Below, one piece after another: positions 34,271 to 45,771 of a DNA stretch of 64,000 nucleotides. The stretch spans positions 173,227 to 237,226 of the forward strand of contig BDDD01002264.1 in NCBI GenBank assembly GCA_001972305.1. Direction: 5' to 3'. This stretch comes from Cephalotus follicularis. Taxonomy: Eukaryota > Streptophyta > Magnoliopsida > Oxalidales > Cephalotaceae. A program made the translations under genes and the position numbers. The notes beneath the pieces are model-generated. The model made no database searches. It had not been told where the DNA came from and saw only the letters and a list, made by a program, of their open reading frames with translations. Numbering within the stretch: the first letter of the stretch is position 1; the number at the start of each line of letters is the position of its first letter.

Positions 34271-36853
34271 TGTCACACCCCGTTTTCAGTTTAACACATG
34301 GTTATCAATTATTCCAGTAATTAACAATAATCCAAAAATTAAAGTTTTGTGGAAGCATTCATTCATACTGGATTATATAAAATTTAGCATACACACGCAG
34401 CCCATACTACGTGCTTAAGCTTAATACAGTACATGTTATATAATACATATAAAAAATATAAATATAACAACGGAGTATGACTTTATTACATTCAACATTA
34501 CAACCTTAGGGTAGAAGCCTTTAGTTAGAAGCTTCAGCAGCACGTCTTCGCTTTCCTTGTCAATCTGAAATTGTAGATATTAGCATTTGTCTTCACTCGG
34601 CTAAGTAGGAAATATGCATGAGAATGAATATATGTATGTAACATGAATGACAGTTTATTTAAAAACAGTATATATATATATATATATGTCAATATATGTA
34701 AGCAACAATGCCAAGTGGCTACAATCAATCACTTATCAATCATACCGTAAAAGGGTACATACAATCACTTGTCCGAAGACCACTAGTGGGTGTCACATGT
34801 TGCTAACTCCTAGCACAAACTGCACACCACCAAACTACCACCATGCACTCTGATGATGATATAAAAGGTAAACACTTATTGCCAGCACTTGGCAGACAAT
34901 CATTCACGATCTGTGTTTCAGATAAGTTTGGTGAATAAGCTCTAGCTAACACTCCTGGCACATAGGCTCACCGCCTTAGTCAGTGATACACTCCGATCAC
35001 TAGACCATCGGAAATTATCAGAGATAAACAATACACTCGGTATAGCAATATTACATATGTAATATGTAATATAGCAATAGTTTTCTTTTGAGAAAACAAT
35101 AAACAATTCAATAAAATCTCATTTTGAGAAAACAATAAAACACTTTAATAAGTTCCCATTTTGAGAGAACAGTATCAATACACCGAGTTTTCATTTAAGA
35201 AAACAATAAAACATTCCAATAGTTCTCACGTGGAGAATCAGTACAATAACACTAGGTTTTCTTTTAAAATAGTATTTGAAAACCTTAATTATGCATATAG
35301 CATTCGATAATTGAAATCTTTGAAACAGTGATATTTGTAAAATACTTTGATAGATAGAACTATCAATAACAGTAACAATGGCAATATATAATTGCATAAC
35401 AATATAAGATTTCAAGGATTGCAATGGTGAACAATAGCAATACAATCAATCAGTTATGTAAATCAAACAACAGTTATAATAGTCATTTGATTCCAATATT
35501 CTGGTTACACCAGGTAGAGAATGATTGTGGAAATCATCCTCTATGGAAGGCAGTGTAATTTTCGCGAAATTAACCTAACAGTACACTAAAGCGTCGAAGT
35601 TTTATGTAAAGCATCGCTGGTTATAGTCAAAGCGTCAGAAGTATACCCAAAGCATCGACACTGTTCATGCGTTAAGCGTCGAGGTGTTTCACTTAAGTGT
35701 CGACAATTGGTCCTTAAGCGTCGACGATCTCTAGTAAAGCGTCAACGCTTTAAGTCGACCAGGCAATTTCCAGAAAACAGAGTATGCAATTCATCACTTA
35801 ATGAACCCAATTCAACATGCAAACACAGATATAATCATCATAACACGATATACATGCTATATGTGCAAAATCATGTCATACCACCTACCTCAAGTAGCTA
35901 TCCCAGAATCAATTGACTGATTCTTCTTTTTTAACTCCAATACTCCTTCAACTCAGTCAACGCCAACAACTCCAGTAATTAAATCTATGTGTGCATGTTA
36001 ACAGTAGGTAGATATATCAAAATCAGTATGTATATCTAACTACATAACCATAACCATTTAACTGCAACGAAACAAGTAGCTTACTAGTGCTATTCAAGCT
36101 TCAATACTCCATTTTAACTCCTTGTTGAACATGCACTCAATACAGCAAATGGTTTCTCTCCTTTCAACGATTTCGAAAACCCAGTTTCACTCCCTCCATA
36201 ACTGATATAAAGGTTTTTGTCTCAGTAATTCCTCTGACTTGTCTAACTCAAGATTTCACCCTTTTCTTTTCTCTCTCTCTTTCACCATTTTCTTTTCTTT
36301 CTTCTATTTTTCTTCTTCTGTTGTAGATTCCAGGTGTTGAGTAACACTCAGGACACTCATGCATCACTTGTTAGCAGCTGAGGACAAGTTTTGGGGGTGC
36401 TTGACACATCCTAGGACACTTTCCATGCAAAGAAATCATTCCAACGCCATTTCTCTGCTTTAAGTGATCCGTAGCACTCAATTGGCACTATGCGAAGCGT
36501 CGCCGGTATGCTTCTTGGCGTTGATGGTTAGCGTGCCATAACTCTGCTCTCATCGACACGTGTGGAATACGTGCTTATGCTTAAAGCATCGATGGTATTC
36601 CCTTGGCGTTGACGGTTAGGCGCAAAGCGTCGATGCTTGTATCTTGGCGTCGATGGTTGGCGCCAAATCCCGTTTCTTTAAATCTCTATAATCTAACTTT
36701 CAATTTCTTTCAATTTATTCCTTAATTTATTCAATTAACCCTCAATAACAATGATTAGCTTAAATAAAGGGATAATTAAGCATTAATTTGAATTCAATGT
36801 ATATTTATTCATTAATTATGCAATATACATCGAATTTAAAATTGTGGTTATTA
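34271..36853 (-). mobile_element. Element F, 5' LTR
   Basis: The inner end is TGTCACACCCC at 34271. The outer end, read on the minus strand, begins TAATAACCACAATTT at about 36853, aligning with LTR starts TGTAATAACCG at 41391 and 61925. Length is about 2.58 kb. It carries two palindrome arrays of GCGTCGACGC type (35591-35750 and 36490-36660), a donor-like GAG|GTAGGTGG near 35887 (minus), an acceptor-like CAATTTCAG|ATTGAC ending at 34565, and a TA run at 34669-34688. Confidence 0.82.
35591..36660. repeat. Two palindrome arrays, GCGTCGACGC type (LTR F)
   Basis: Distal array cores near 35593, 35613, 35634, 35654, 35678, 35699, 35720 and 35741: steps 20, 21, 20, 24, 21, 21 and 21. The proximal array lies at 36490-36660 with GCGTCGATGC and GCGTTGACG forms. 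Distances from the LTR start match those in LTR D, E and K. Confidence 0.9.
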
Positions 36854-37052
36854 AATGTTGGATTATTGATTTCTATTGCAGGAAAATTTTGGGATAGGTC
36901 TAGTTTTAGGGGAGACTGTTTCATTTTTTTTGCAGGAATTTCCGCCGCCTTAGACCCTTAAGTATATGGTTAATGACTGATATTGATGGCTTATGATCAT
37001 TAAATCATAAGATATGAATCTAATAACGTATAGAAAGAGATTGTGTACCACT
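36854..37052. other. Unassigned 200-bp stretch between LTRs
   Basis: It matches none of the LTR or coding segments I could recognise and has no coding potential. It may be the original target DNA of these insertions or the worn edge of LTR F. Confidence 0.35.
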
Positions 37053-38121
37053 TGTAACACTGCCGATTCGGGACCGGGATGTCACACCGAACTATCTTAC
37101 AAATTCACGACAAAATATCTAAATCTTTATTCAATTCATCAAATAAATATTTCGAAATATCAATTATTCTCAAGTCGAACTAATAACATAATAAGATGGG
37201 TTCAAATTTAAATATTGCTCAATATTAAACCAATCTCCAAAAGTCTACACATGACTACCGGAATTAACTAAAATAATTTAAAGCTATAAGCTAATCCTCT
37301 AAGATTTGTCGATCACTCATCACACTTGCCCCAGCTGTCCCTGATAACCTACCGCATGAAAAACAAAAACGTGGCTGAGCAAACCTCAGTACGGATATAG
37401 AATAGCAAAACATTTTACCAAAAAAGTAATACTGATAAATTGTGAAAACATTACAACTGATAAAACTGAAAAGCAACAATTTAATAGGGTTTGAAAGTCA
37501 TACATATACATATAGATTCACAAACTTTCATAAAGTAGATATGCGTTTTCATTCATATCAAATTCCAATATTTTCCAAACCAATGTTTCATACCGAGAGA
37601 TGCAATACTAACAGATCCCGTGTACGTGCCAAACCACTAGGAGATAACGTACCGGTACATACATATGCAAGGGATCCTGCAGAATCCATATGCCTAAAGG
37701 AAGGACGTGTATGGCACTAGACAATCAATCATCTAACTGTCACACCCCGTTTACAAAAACGCAGCATTAAAGCGGTAAGGGAAATTAACACAAACATACA
37801 GTTCATGTAAAACCATAAAATTTAAAACTTAAACCTTTAACAAGGTACAACAGTTGCGGAAGCACAAAACCATAAGCTGTAAACCGTAACGTGTGTCCCA
37901 TACCACACGCTACTCAAGAACAAGTCATCAAGCTAATCGCCCATAAAACGGAGCGTGAAAAACAATACAAGTTAAATTCTGTCAAGATCAAGATTATTAC
38001 AACAGTACAGCCGAGAACTATAACCAACATCGGTTTAAAGCAAAGCAGGAAAACGAGCAGAAACAAGATCATAACAACTTGATCATCCTTCATGTCGGTC
38101 CAACAGGTCCACGACCTCAAT

Positions 38122-39584
38122 CTGCAAAGTAGGGGGTTAGCCGTTGTCCTCACTTGGCTAAAGCATAACAGCAGTTCGGAATTAAAATCAATGCATGTCA
38201 TGATATGAATGCATAAATGATGCAGTACAGTGGGACCCATGTTTATACATATATAAAAATACGTATATCAGTAAAGTAAAATATCAGTGTTACATATATA
38301 AGAAATATATGTGTACAGTAATAGTACAGTAGTAACCCAGCCAGGGCTACGTCAACAACCACAGTAATGTCCGTGCAGGACCAACAAGCAGTACAGGATG
38401 TCCACATAGGACTACAACAGGCAGGATGTCCACATAGGACTACAACAGGCAGGATGTCCAAATAGGACTACAACAGGCAGTATGTGTAGCGACGCCAACT
38501 CCTGGCCCAAAGCTACACTCCCACTACGGCCCCTACATCAGGCAACAGAGCGAGGCAACAGGACAGTGAGTTACCCAGCCATACTCCTGGCCCCTAGGTC
38601 AACCCTCCACTAGTCGGCGCTGACAGTCTCCGCCATGCAACTAGTGGTTCAAGCACAAACACATAGCAATTCACAGAGCAAACAGTGAATTCAGGCAGTA
38701 CAGTACAGTAAACAGTAGTGATCGATTGATCCACAATAGTCAGGTTATTTCCAAAATGTTTCCGAAAGTGACACATTTGAAAATATACAGTTTCCATAGA
38801 AAATATCATAAATCAGTTTCAGTAGCGTAAATGTTTGCCAGTTCGGTCTAGAATATGTTTATTTAGTCAAAACGTATTTCACACTCAAACATCATATTCC
38901 GAGTTCCTATATGCATTTTTAAAGTAACAATACTTAGAAATCATAAACCAATTTCAAACAGTCAAGAACAGGCAGTAATACAGTACATATGCGATGCATA
39001 CAAATGCTCAAATGCACTCGAATAGGAATCGGGATCGTTTCATATCGTAAGGCGAAGAAAACCCCAAACAGCAGAAAAGACGTCGACGTCTTTCCGAATG
39101 TCGTCGATGTCATTTCTAACAGAAGTCGATGTCCAAGTCATAGAATCAGCGCGATTCACAGAAGAAGGCGTCGATGTCCAAAAATACGCGTCGACGTTCA
39201 AAGTCTGGGAACTCGAAACGACAGCGTACCGAGAATGGCATCGACGCACTAAGTTAGGGACCTTAGACATCGATGTGATTCATGCCCAAACCCAGGCAGG
39301 ATAGCAAAAGGCGTCGATGTCCAGAAATACGCGTCGACGTCTTTTAAACAGAAGTCGTCTTCTTCGTCGCGTCTCAACACACAGTAGCCATAACATCTCA
39401 TAAACATGCATAACCACAAGTAATCATGGCAAGAAACCAACATGAAGATACTTAGCTCATATCTAACATGTCATGGAATCAATCCAGTAACCAAAACAGT
39501 TCAAGAATCATGCATATTATACACCCAAAAATCATAGACTAAGCATGGATATTAACTTGAAATACAGTCATGGCTTTCCCCTAC
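38122..39584 (-). promoter_or_regulatory. Putative LTR intron (LTR D)
   Basis: Minus strand donor-like AAGAG|GTAGGGG at 39584. Branch-like GGCTAAC, then CCCCTACTTTGCAG|ATTG ending at 38122. The distal palindrome array lies inside. Confidence 0.48.
38395..38478. repeat. 28-bp tandem repeat, three units
   Basis: Unit AGGATGTCCACATAGGACTA plus eight more bases, at 38395, 38423 and 38451, with one base change in the third. The D-like fragment has two units (46429-46484). Confidence 0.95.
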
Positions 39585-40320
39585 CTCTTGTCCCACGTTA
39601 GGAACAGGAAAGTCCACCCCTTTTCGTTTCCAAACAGGTCACAGCAGCTCCAAGATTCTTCCCGTCGCTGCAAGCCACTAGCTCCCAAGCTTCCAAGCTC
39701 CAAGCAAGCTCAACAATGGTGGTCAAAGGAGGAAGTGTTTTCTCTCTTTACTTTCGGTTTCTTGACAGTCATAGCGTCTCTTTCAAGTGTTTGGTTCCTT
39801 CTCAAACAGTGGTAGCCAAAGGCAGGAGGTGGAGGCTGTCATTTATGTAACTCATCCTCCTTATTCTTCCATTTCATTTATGTTGCATGTCACATGTGCC
39901 TAGGTTCACTCCCACCTCTGCATGTAGCAGCAGGACCGTTTCTTCCATTCTTTCATGCCAGACAGTCACCCTATCCTTCTATCTACCCCATGCAAGCACA
40001 CATGTCCCATACCTCTTGTCTTTCTTGCATGTAACCTCACCAGCCACACTTGTCCACAAGGGTTCAGTTATGCAGGTTAGGAGTAGGGTGCATGCCCAAC
40101 ACGTCCTAACCCATGCATCAAGACACCTGCAAAAGACCCCCACTTGATACCCCCTTGCACGTTTTCTGTCAGAAGGTAACATGCAAGACATTCGAACTTA
40201 AGACGTCGACGTCTTTCCAAAGACGTCGATGTCTTTGGCCCGGATCGTGTGCATGCGCATGCAGTTACGTGAAACACTCTGTCAAAAAGGCATCGACGTG
40301 ATTCATAAAGGAGTCGACGT
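39080..40320. repeat. Two palindrome arrays, GACGTCGACGTC type (LTR D)
   Basis: Distal cores at 39082, 39103, 39125, 39170, 39190, 39240, 39269, 39313 and 39333, with steps near 21 or twice that in most cases. Proximal cores at 40205, 40225, 40292 and 40313. The partner in the D-like fragment is at 47086-47343. Confidence 0.9.
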
Positions 40321-40505
40321 CATTCCTCCAAGACAGTGTCGTTTTAGCCCTTTATACATTCCTTGGACATTTAACACCAACGCTTCAAAATAAGAAGGAT
40401 TGGAAAACATCACCAAATTCGAAAAATCCATCCTTTTATTAATTCCACAATTAAGAGTACAAATACTATGTGAAATAATAATACATGGAAATCTCGGGCG
40501 TTACA

Positions 40506-41024
40506 TCCACCCCACCTTCAAGGAATTTCGTCCTCGAAATTACAGCAAGTCTAAAACAAATGTGGGTAGCGTTCTCGGACATCCTCCTCACGCTCCCAAG
40601 TTGCTTCATCTGGTCGATGGAACTGCCATTGCACCCTGACCATGGGAATGGTTCGGTTTCTCAAGGTCTACGTCTTCCAGTCAAGAATCCGCACGGGCAA
40701 TTCCTCACAGGACAGGTCATCTTGCACCGGAACAGTATCAAAATCCAGGACATGTGGCGGGTCCGAAATATATCTCCTCAACATAGATATGTGAAAGACG
40801 TCGTGCACGTTTGACAGTGCAGGAGGTAAGGCGAGCTGGTAAGCTACCTCACCGACTCTCTCTAAAATCTCAAAGGGACCAATGTAGCGCGGAGCTAATT
40901 TGCCCTTCTTTCCGAACATTTGCACGCCCTTCCATGGTGAGACCTTCAAGAAAACATGATCGCCCACAACGAAGGTTAAAGGACTCCTCTTGACACTGTC
41001 CGTATAGCTCTTCTGCCGACTCTG
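40506..41024 (-). pseudogene. Element D integrase C-terminal remnant
   Basis: Minus strand GDHVFLKVSPWKGVQMFGKKG, LAPRYIGPFEILERVGEVAY, DVFHISMLRRYISDP, SCEELPVRILDWKT and the chromodomain-like end. The complement of 40506-40520 is the polypurine tract. It stops at the unknown base 41025. Fossil. Confidence 0.85.
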
Positions 41025-41025
41025 N
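41025..41025. other. Assembly gap: single N
   Basis: The only ambiguous base in the window. The 211 bases that follow it (41026-41236) repeat 40295-40505 with about two differences. A single N at a repeat boundary usually marks a scaffold join of unknown true length. Confidence 0.95.
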
Positions 41026-41562
41026 GACGTGATTCATAAAGGAGTCGACGTCATTCCTCCAAGACAGTGTCGTTTTAGCCCTTTATACATTCCTTGGACA
41101 TTTAACACCAAAGCTTCAAAATAAGAAGGATTGGAAAACATCACCAAATTCGGAAAATCCATCCTTTTATTAATTCCACAATTAAGAGTACAAATACTAT
41201 GTGAAATAATAATACATGGAAATCTCGGGCGTTACACTAACCCACCAAACATATATCCTAGGGCCAACCCATACACCTCTTATCATACAAATATCACACT
41301 CAAGTGAAAAACATAATTGTATCCAAATCCTCTTCATAGGATTATCAAAAAGAGACGCCGTGGACTAATCACACTGCCACAGATAGTGTTTGTAATAACC
41401 GTAAATTTCAATTAATGTATATTATACCATTAAAAATAAAATATGCATTTAATTGAGATTTAATGTCCAAGTGTCATGTTTTTATGGTTGTTGTCTTTTT
41501 TTGTGAGTTTTAAATGCAAGACTTGAGTTAAAGTGTGTTGTGGCATGAATAGTAGGGAGAAA

Positions 41563-42500
41563 CTGGCCGACTTTTAGCAAAAGCAGCCGACTGGGGATTT
41601 TTGTACAGAACACAGCCGACTGTCCCAGGGGAACAGTCGACTGGTTGGTTCATACAGGATCCAGCCGACAGTAACATGGGAACAGTCGACTGGGTGGTTT
41701 AAACGGTGGCAGTCGACTGCCAGTTAAAATAGTTGACTGGAGGCACTATGACAGGTGCTCTGCTACGTGTTCATAGGAGGAATCAAACTGTCCTTCACTT
41801 GGACAGGTGTTATATGAATGATCAGGGCATGAACGTGTCATCTAATGGAAAAACGTGGCACCAGCTACTGAAGTGGTGTCCTAAGTCAGTAACCTGCAGA
41901 AGGAAACAAACAGAAAAAAAATCAGAGACAATGAGTTTAGAGAGAGAGAGGAAGAAAAGAAGTGGAGTTAACTTGGAATAGAAGCTGGGAATTTCTTTTG
42001 GTAAGCTTCTGTTGTTGAATTCCAGTTACTGTTATGGTTGTTCAATAGTATATACGTGCTGATTTCGTGTATATATACCCACTGTTTAATGCACACGTAG
42101 ACTATTGTTGGTTGTTGAAGTGTTGGTTGAAAGTGAAGAGTTGGAACTTAAAGAGAGGAATCATTTCAACTGATTCTAGGATAGCTTTTGAGGTAGGTAG
42201 AAGGAATTTATGGCATGATTTTGATATATATAGCATGCTTTTCGTGTTATGGTAGCTTTTACCTGTTTGCATGATGTTTGAATTTGAATTGGAGGTTGTT
42301 TTATGCATACCTTGTTTCTGCTGAAAACGAACATGGGCTTGGACAGCCAACTGTCTCGAGTGGCCATCGAATGCTTAATGTAAACAGTCGACTGTTTGGA
42401 ACAAACAGCTAACTGCTCACTGAATCCAGCTGGCTATTCATATAGAACAGCCGACTGTGCAAGATAACAGCCAACTGTGAAGGAAAACAGCCGACTGTTC
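41563..42500. repeat. Two palindrome arrays, CAGCCGACTG/CAGTCGACTG type (LTR K)
   Basis: Proximal sites near 41563, 41584, 41613, 41634, 41662, 41683, 41710 and 41730: steps alternate 21, 29, 21, 28, 21, 27 and 20. The distal array is at 42345-42500 with CAGCCGACTG and CAGCCAACTG forms. Confidence 0.9.
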
Positions 42501-42795
42501 TGAGACAATTTTACCTCTAATGCGTACTGTTTAATCTGAATTGAATGAAATTGAATTTGGTTTCCTAATGGATGATTCTAATAATCACAAACCTGCTAAT
42601 TGTAACTGTTTACAACAAGAAAACAACTTGTATATTCTTTGTTGACATTTATGTCTCAATCCTATGTTTTGATGATAACATATTTGTATTTAACAAAGTT
42701 TCTTTTTGTGCAAGAAAGACAAAAGCTAAATCATATCAGCAGAAATTATGCAGAAACTGCCCAGACCGCCGACGCTTGTAATTAAAGCGTCTGCG

Positions 42796-43470
42796 CTTTA
42801 GCTGACTGAAATCTCCTCCAGAAGTTGGAAGTAAAGATAGCATCTCTATCACATACGATGCTGACTGGAACCCCGTGCAGTCTCACTATCTCCTTCACAT
42901 ACAGTCGAGCCAGTTTGCTCGCAGAATCGGTAACATGTGTTGGCAGAAAGTGCGCTGACTTGGTGAGTCTATCTACGATAACCCACACAGCATTATGCCG
43001 GTTCCGAATCAGAGGAAAACCTGAAACAAAATCCATCGTAACATGTTCCCACTTCCACTCTGGAATGGGCAAAGGCTGTAACAACCCCGCCGGTCTTTGG
43101 TGCTCAGCTTTAACTGTCTGGCAAGTATAACACTTTGCAACATACTCAGCGATCTCCCGCTTCATACCAGGCCACCAGTAACACTTCTTCATGTCTTGGT
43201 ACATCTTCGTGCTACCCGGATGAATGCTGTACATGGATTTATGCGCATAGCGGAGTAGCTGATCCTTCACTCCAGGCTCATTCGAAAGACATACACGTCC
43301 CCGATATCTCATAATACCATCACCATGTACCCTAAAATCAGACTCCGAATCTAGATTCTCTCGAATCCGCTGCAATTCAGGATCAGGTGGTTGTGCCTCT
43401 TTGATGCGATGCAGTAATACTGGTTCTACTCGCATGTCTGCCAAAATGATTCCCGGTGACTGATTGAATG
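42796..43470 (-). pseudogene. D-like fragment: integrase remnant (N-terminal and core part)
   Basis: Minus strand: zinc region [20 protein letters not shown] with [12 protein letters not shown], core [32 protein letters not shown] and [14 protein letters not shown]. Very close to element A at the protein level. Fossil. Confidence 0.86.
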
Positions 43471-44760
43471 GAGACCATTCTCAGAAGTCTTCCAACATCT
43501 TCCAATGTGACACCATGGTACTAGCAAGCATAGCCTTGCGGCTCAAGGCATCAGCGACAACATTTACCTTCCCCGGGTGATACTGTACACTGCAGTCGTA
43601 ATCATTGAAGAATTCTACCCACCTGCGCTGTCTCATATTCAGTGTATCCTGGCAAAAAAGATACCTCAAGCTTTTGTGATCAGTAAAGATCTCAAACTGC
43701 GCCCCATACAGGTAGTGCCTCCATTTCTGAAGGGCGAAGATGATAGCTGCAAGCTCAAGGTCATGAGTTGGGTAATTTTCTTCGTATGGTTTAAGCTTCC
43801 GTGAGGCATATGCAATCACTCTGCCTCGCTGCATCAACACACAGCCCAAGCCCTTACCTGATGCATCGCTGTAGAGTGCAAAGCCCTCATTACCCTCAGG
43901 TAATGCCAAGATAGGAGCGGAAACCAACCGGTCCTTCAGCTCACGAAAACTAGCCTCACAGTTATCATCCCAAACAAACAAGGTCTTCTTCTGGGTGAGT
44001 CTGGTCAAGGGTTCTGCTATCCTTGAAAAGTTCTGGATGAACCTCCGGTAATACCCTGCCAACCCTAAGAAACTGCGAACCTCCGTCACATTCTTGGGTT
44101 GTGGCCAATCCCTCACCGCCTCAGTCTTTGACGGATCCACCGTCAAGCCCTCTCCAGATACTATGTGATCGAGAAAGATCACATGATCAAGCCAGAACTC
44201 GTATTTGCCAAACTTGGCGTACAGTCGGTGTTCTCTGAGAACCTGCAACACCATCCTCAAATGTCGAGTGTGCTCTTCCTCACTCTTCGAGTATACCAGT
44301 ATATCATCAATGAATACAACAACAAACTGGTCCAAGTATGGTCAAAATACGTCATTCATCAATGACATAAAAGCTGCCGGTGCATTGGTAACACCAAACG
44401 GCATCACCAAGAACTCGTAGTGGCCATACCGAGTTCGGAAGGCGGTCTTTTCAATGTCTCCTTCCTTTACTCTCAACTGGTGGTAGCCCGATCTCAAATC
44501 GAGCTTAGAAAACACCCTCGATCCTTGCAGCTGATCAAATAAATCCTCAATATGGGGTAAAGGATATTTATTCTTTATAGTCGCTTTGTTCAACATTCGG
44601 TAATCGATACAGAGCCTCATCGACCCATCTTTCTTTTTGAGGAACAAAACCGGTGCACCCCATGGAGAAACACTGGGTCTTACAAAACCCTTATCAATCA
44701 GGTCTAGTAACTGCAGCTTCAGTTCTCGCAACTCAGCCGGAGCCATTCGATAGGGTGATT
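43471..44760 (-). pseudogene. D-like fragment: RT and RNase H remnant
   Basis: RT shows [52 protein letters not shown] and [16 protein letters not shown]. RNase H shows [19 protein letters not shown] and [19 protein letters not shown]. Gypsy type. Broken fossil. Confidence 0.88.
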
Positions 44761-45658
44761 TAGAGATAGGAGCCGTTCCGGGAACAAGATCAATAACGAA
44801 CTCCATACTCCTCTTCGGTGGTAGGGATCCCAAGTCGCCAGGAAACACATCTGGAAATTCACACACAACCGGAATTTCCTCCAGGTTCAAGCTTTTCTCC
44901 CTCCTCCGGTCAATGACATATGCCAGATATCCCTCGCATCCCTTCTCCAGATATCTCGATGCTCGGATAAAAGATATGATCGGTGTTGAAAACCCCTTGT
45001 CTCCCTTGAACTGAAAAATCGTTCCATCGGGCAGATAGAAATCCACCGTCTTGTGGTAGCAATCCTGATATTCAGCAACGGTCATCTCACCTTGCCGCAA
45101 CTCTAAGAACTCAGTCTCCCGCCGCTCCTGTTCAATATGTGGAACATACGTCTCCAGGAAATCTGTCTGGAACCTGTCCCAAGTGCCATCTAGCCTCTGT
45201 GTCTCCCATTTGGCCTTCACCATCTCCCACCAATGAGTGGCTTCGCCCCATAGGTGGTACACGGCAAACTTCATCTTTTGAGCATCGGAACAACCCATCA
45301 CTTCGAAGATCTTTTCTAAATCCTGCAACCGTCTTTCGGCGATAGTAGCATCTAACTCCCCCTTGAAGCTGGGCGGATTCAGCCTCATAAACTTCTCGAT
45401 ATCCCTACCAAACTGGTGATCAACATCTCCCGGGCAGTGGCCGGGAACTCCATGCTGTGGCCGAGCCTGCGCATGATACTGGCGCATCTCCTCTGCCTGA
45501 GCCCGGTTAAAGGCCATCTGCTGTTGGAAGTAATCCGCGATCCGAGCCATCAGATCTCTGTCATCCTGAGGAATGTTCATCCCTTGCGGATAGTTTGCTT
45601 CATTAGGAGCGTCGGTTCCAATAGCCCTAGCCTTTCAACGTGTTCTTCTACGGTCCAT
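44761..45658 (-). pseudogene. D-like fragment: Gag and protease/linker remnant
   Basis: Gag from about 45658 includes [54 protein letters not shown] and [20 protein letters not shown]. It is followed by the protease-distal/linker stretch ([39 protein letters not shown]). It is shorter than the matching part of element A. Fossil. Confidence 0.84.
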
Positions 45659-45755
45659 TAGTGCCTATAAGAAGGATTACAGTCAGTCAAGACTCTAGGA
45701 AAACATTCAGTTAATTGCCGAGAAACTTATCCTAGCTTAAGCATATATGGAATAT

Positions 45756-45767
45756 GCTCTGATACCA
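45756..45767 (-). promoter_or_regulatory. Primer binding site in the D-like fragment
   Basis: Minus strand TGGTATCAGAGC, four bases from the LTR end at 45772; initiator tRNA-Met type. Confidence 0.88.
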
Positions 45768-45771
45768 CTGC

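Larger units (their letters stand above)
23158..36853 (-). mobile_element. Element F: minus-strand gypsy fossil, split by element G
   Basis: The 5' LTR (34271-36853), primer site, Gag, protease and the start of RT lie right of element G. More RT lies left of it (23158-23810). The two halves meet exactly at the ATAAT duplications that flank G, so F was there first. F ends at 23158 against the H LTR; its RNase H, integrase and 3' LTR are not in the window. Its Gag and RT are closest to element E. Broken. Confidence 0.87.
37738..40505 (-). mobile_element. Element D, 3' LTR
   Basis: 2768 bp, TGTAACGCCCGAG at 40505 to GGGGTGTGACA at 37738 on the minus strand. It contains palindrome arrays of GACGTCGACGTC type (40203-40320 and 39080-39343), a donor-like GAG|GTAGGGG at 39584, an acceptor-like CTACTTTGCAG|ATTG ending at 38122 with CTAAC branch-like motif upstream, and a 28-bp tandem triplet (38395-38478). 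Confidence 0.9.
37738..41236 (-). mobile_element. Element D: minus gypsy fossil with TSD CTAAC, interior collapsed at an N
   Basis: The left end TGTCACACCCCG (37738) and right end GGGCGTTACA (41236) are flanked by CTAAC at 37733-37737 and 41237-41241. It has a full LTR (37738-40505), a short interior piece with the integrase tail (40506-41024), one unknown base (41025), and the outer 211 bp of the other LTR (41026-41236). As assembled it is far too short for a gypsy element, and the N marks a join. The 211-bp LTR pieces differ at about two sites, so it is young. Confidence 0.85.

Noticed and set aside
34669-34690. TA run as a promoter TATA box
   Set aside because: A simple TA repeat, also at 48326-48343 in LTR K; its position inside the putative LTR intron does not suit a promoter.
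38989-39304. Reading frames across the GACGTCGACGTC array, repeated at 46995-47310
   Set aside because: Open only because the palindromes lack stop codons; the protein wording (VDVF, RRRR) is the motif translated.
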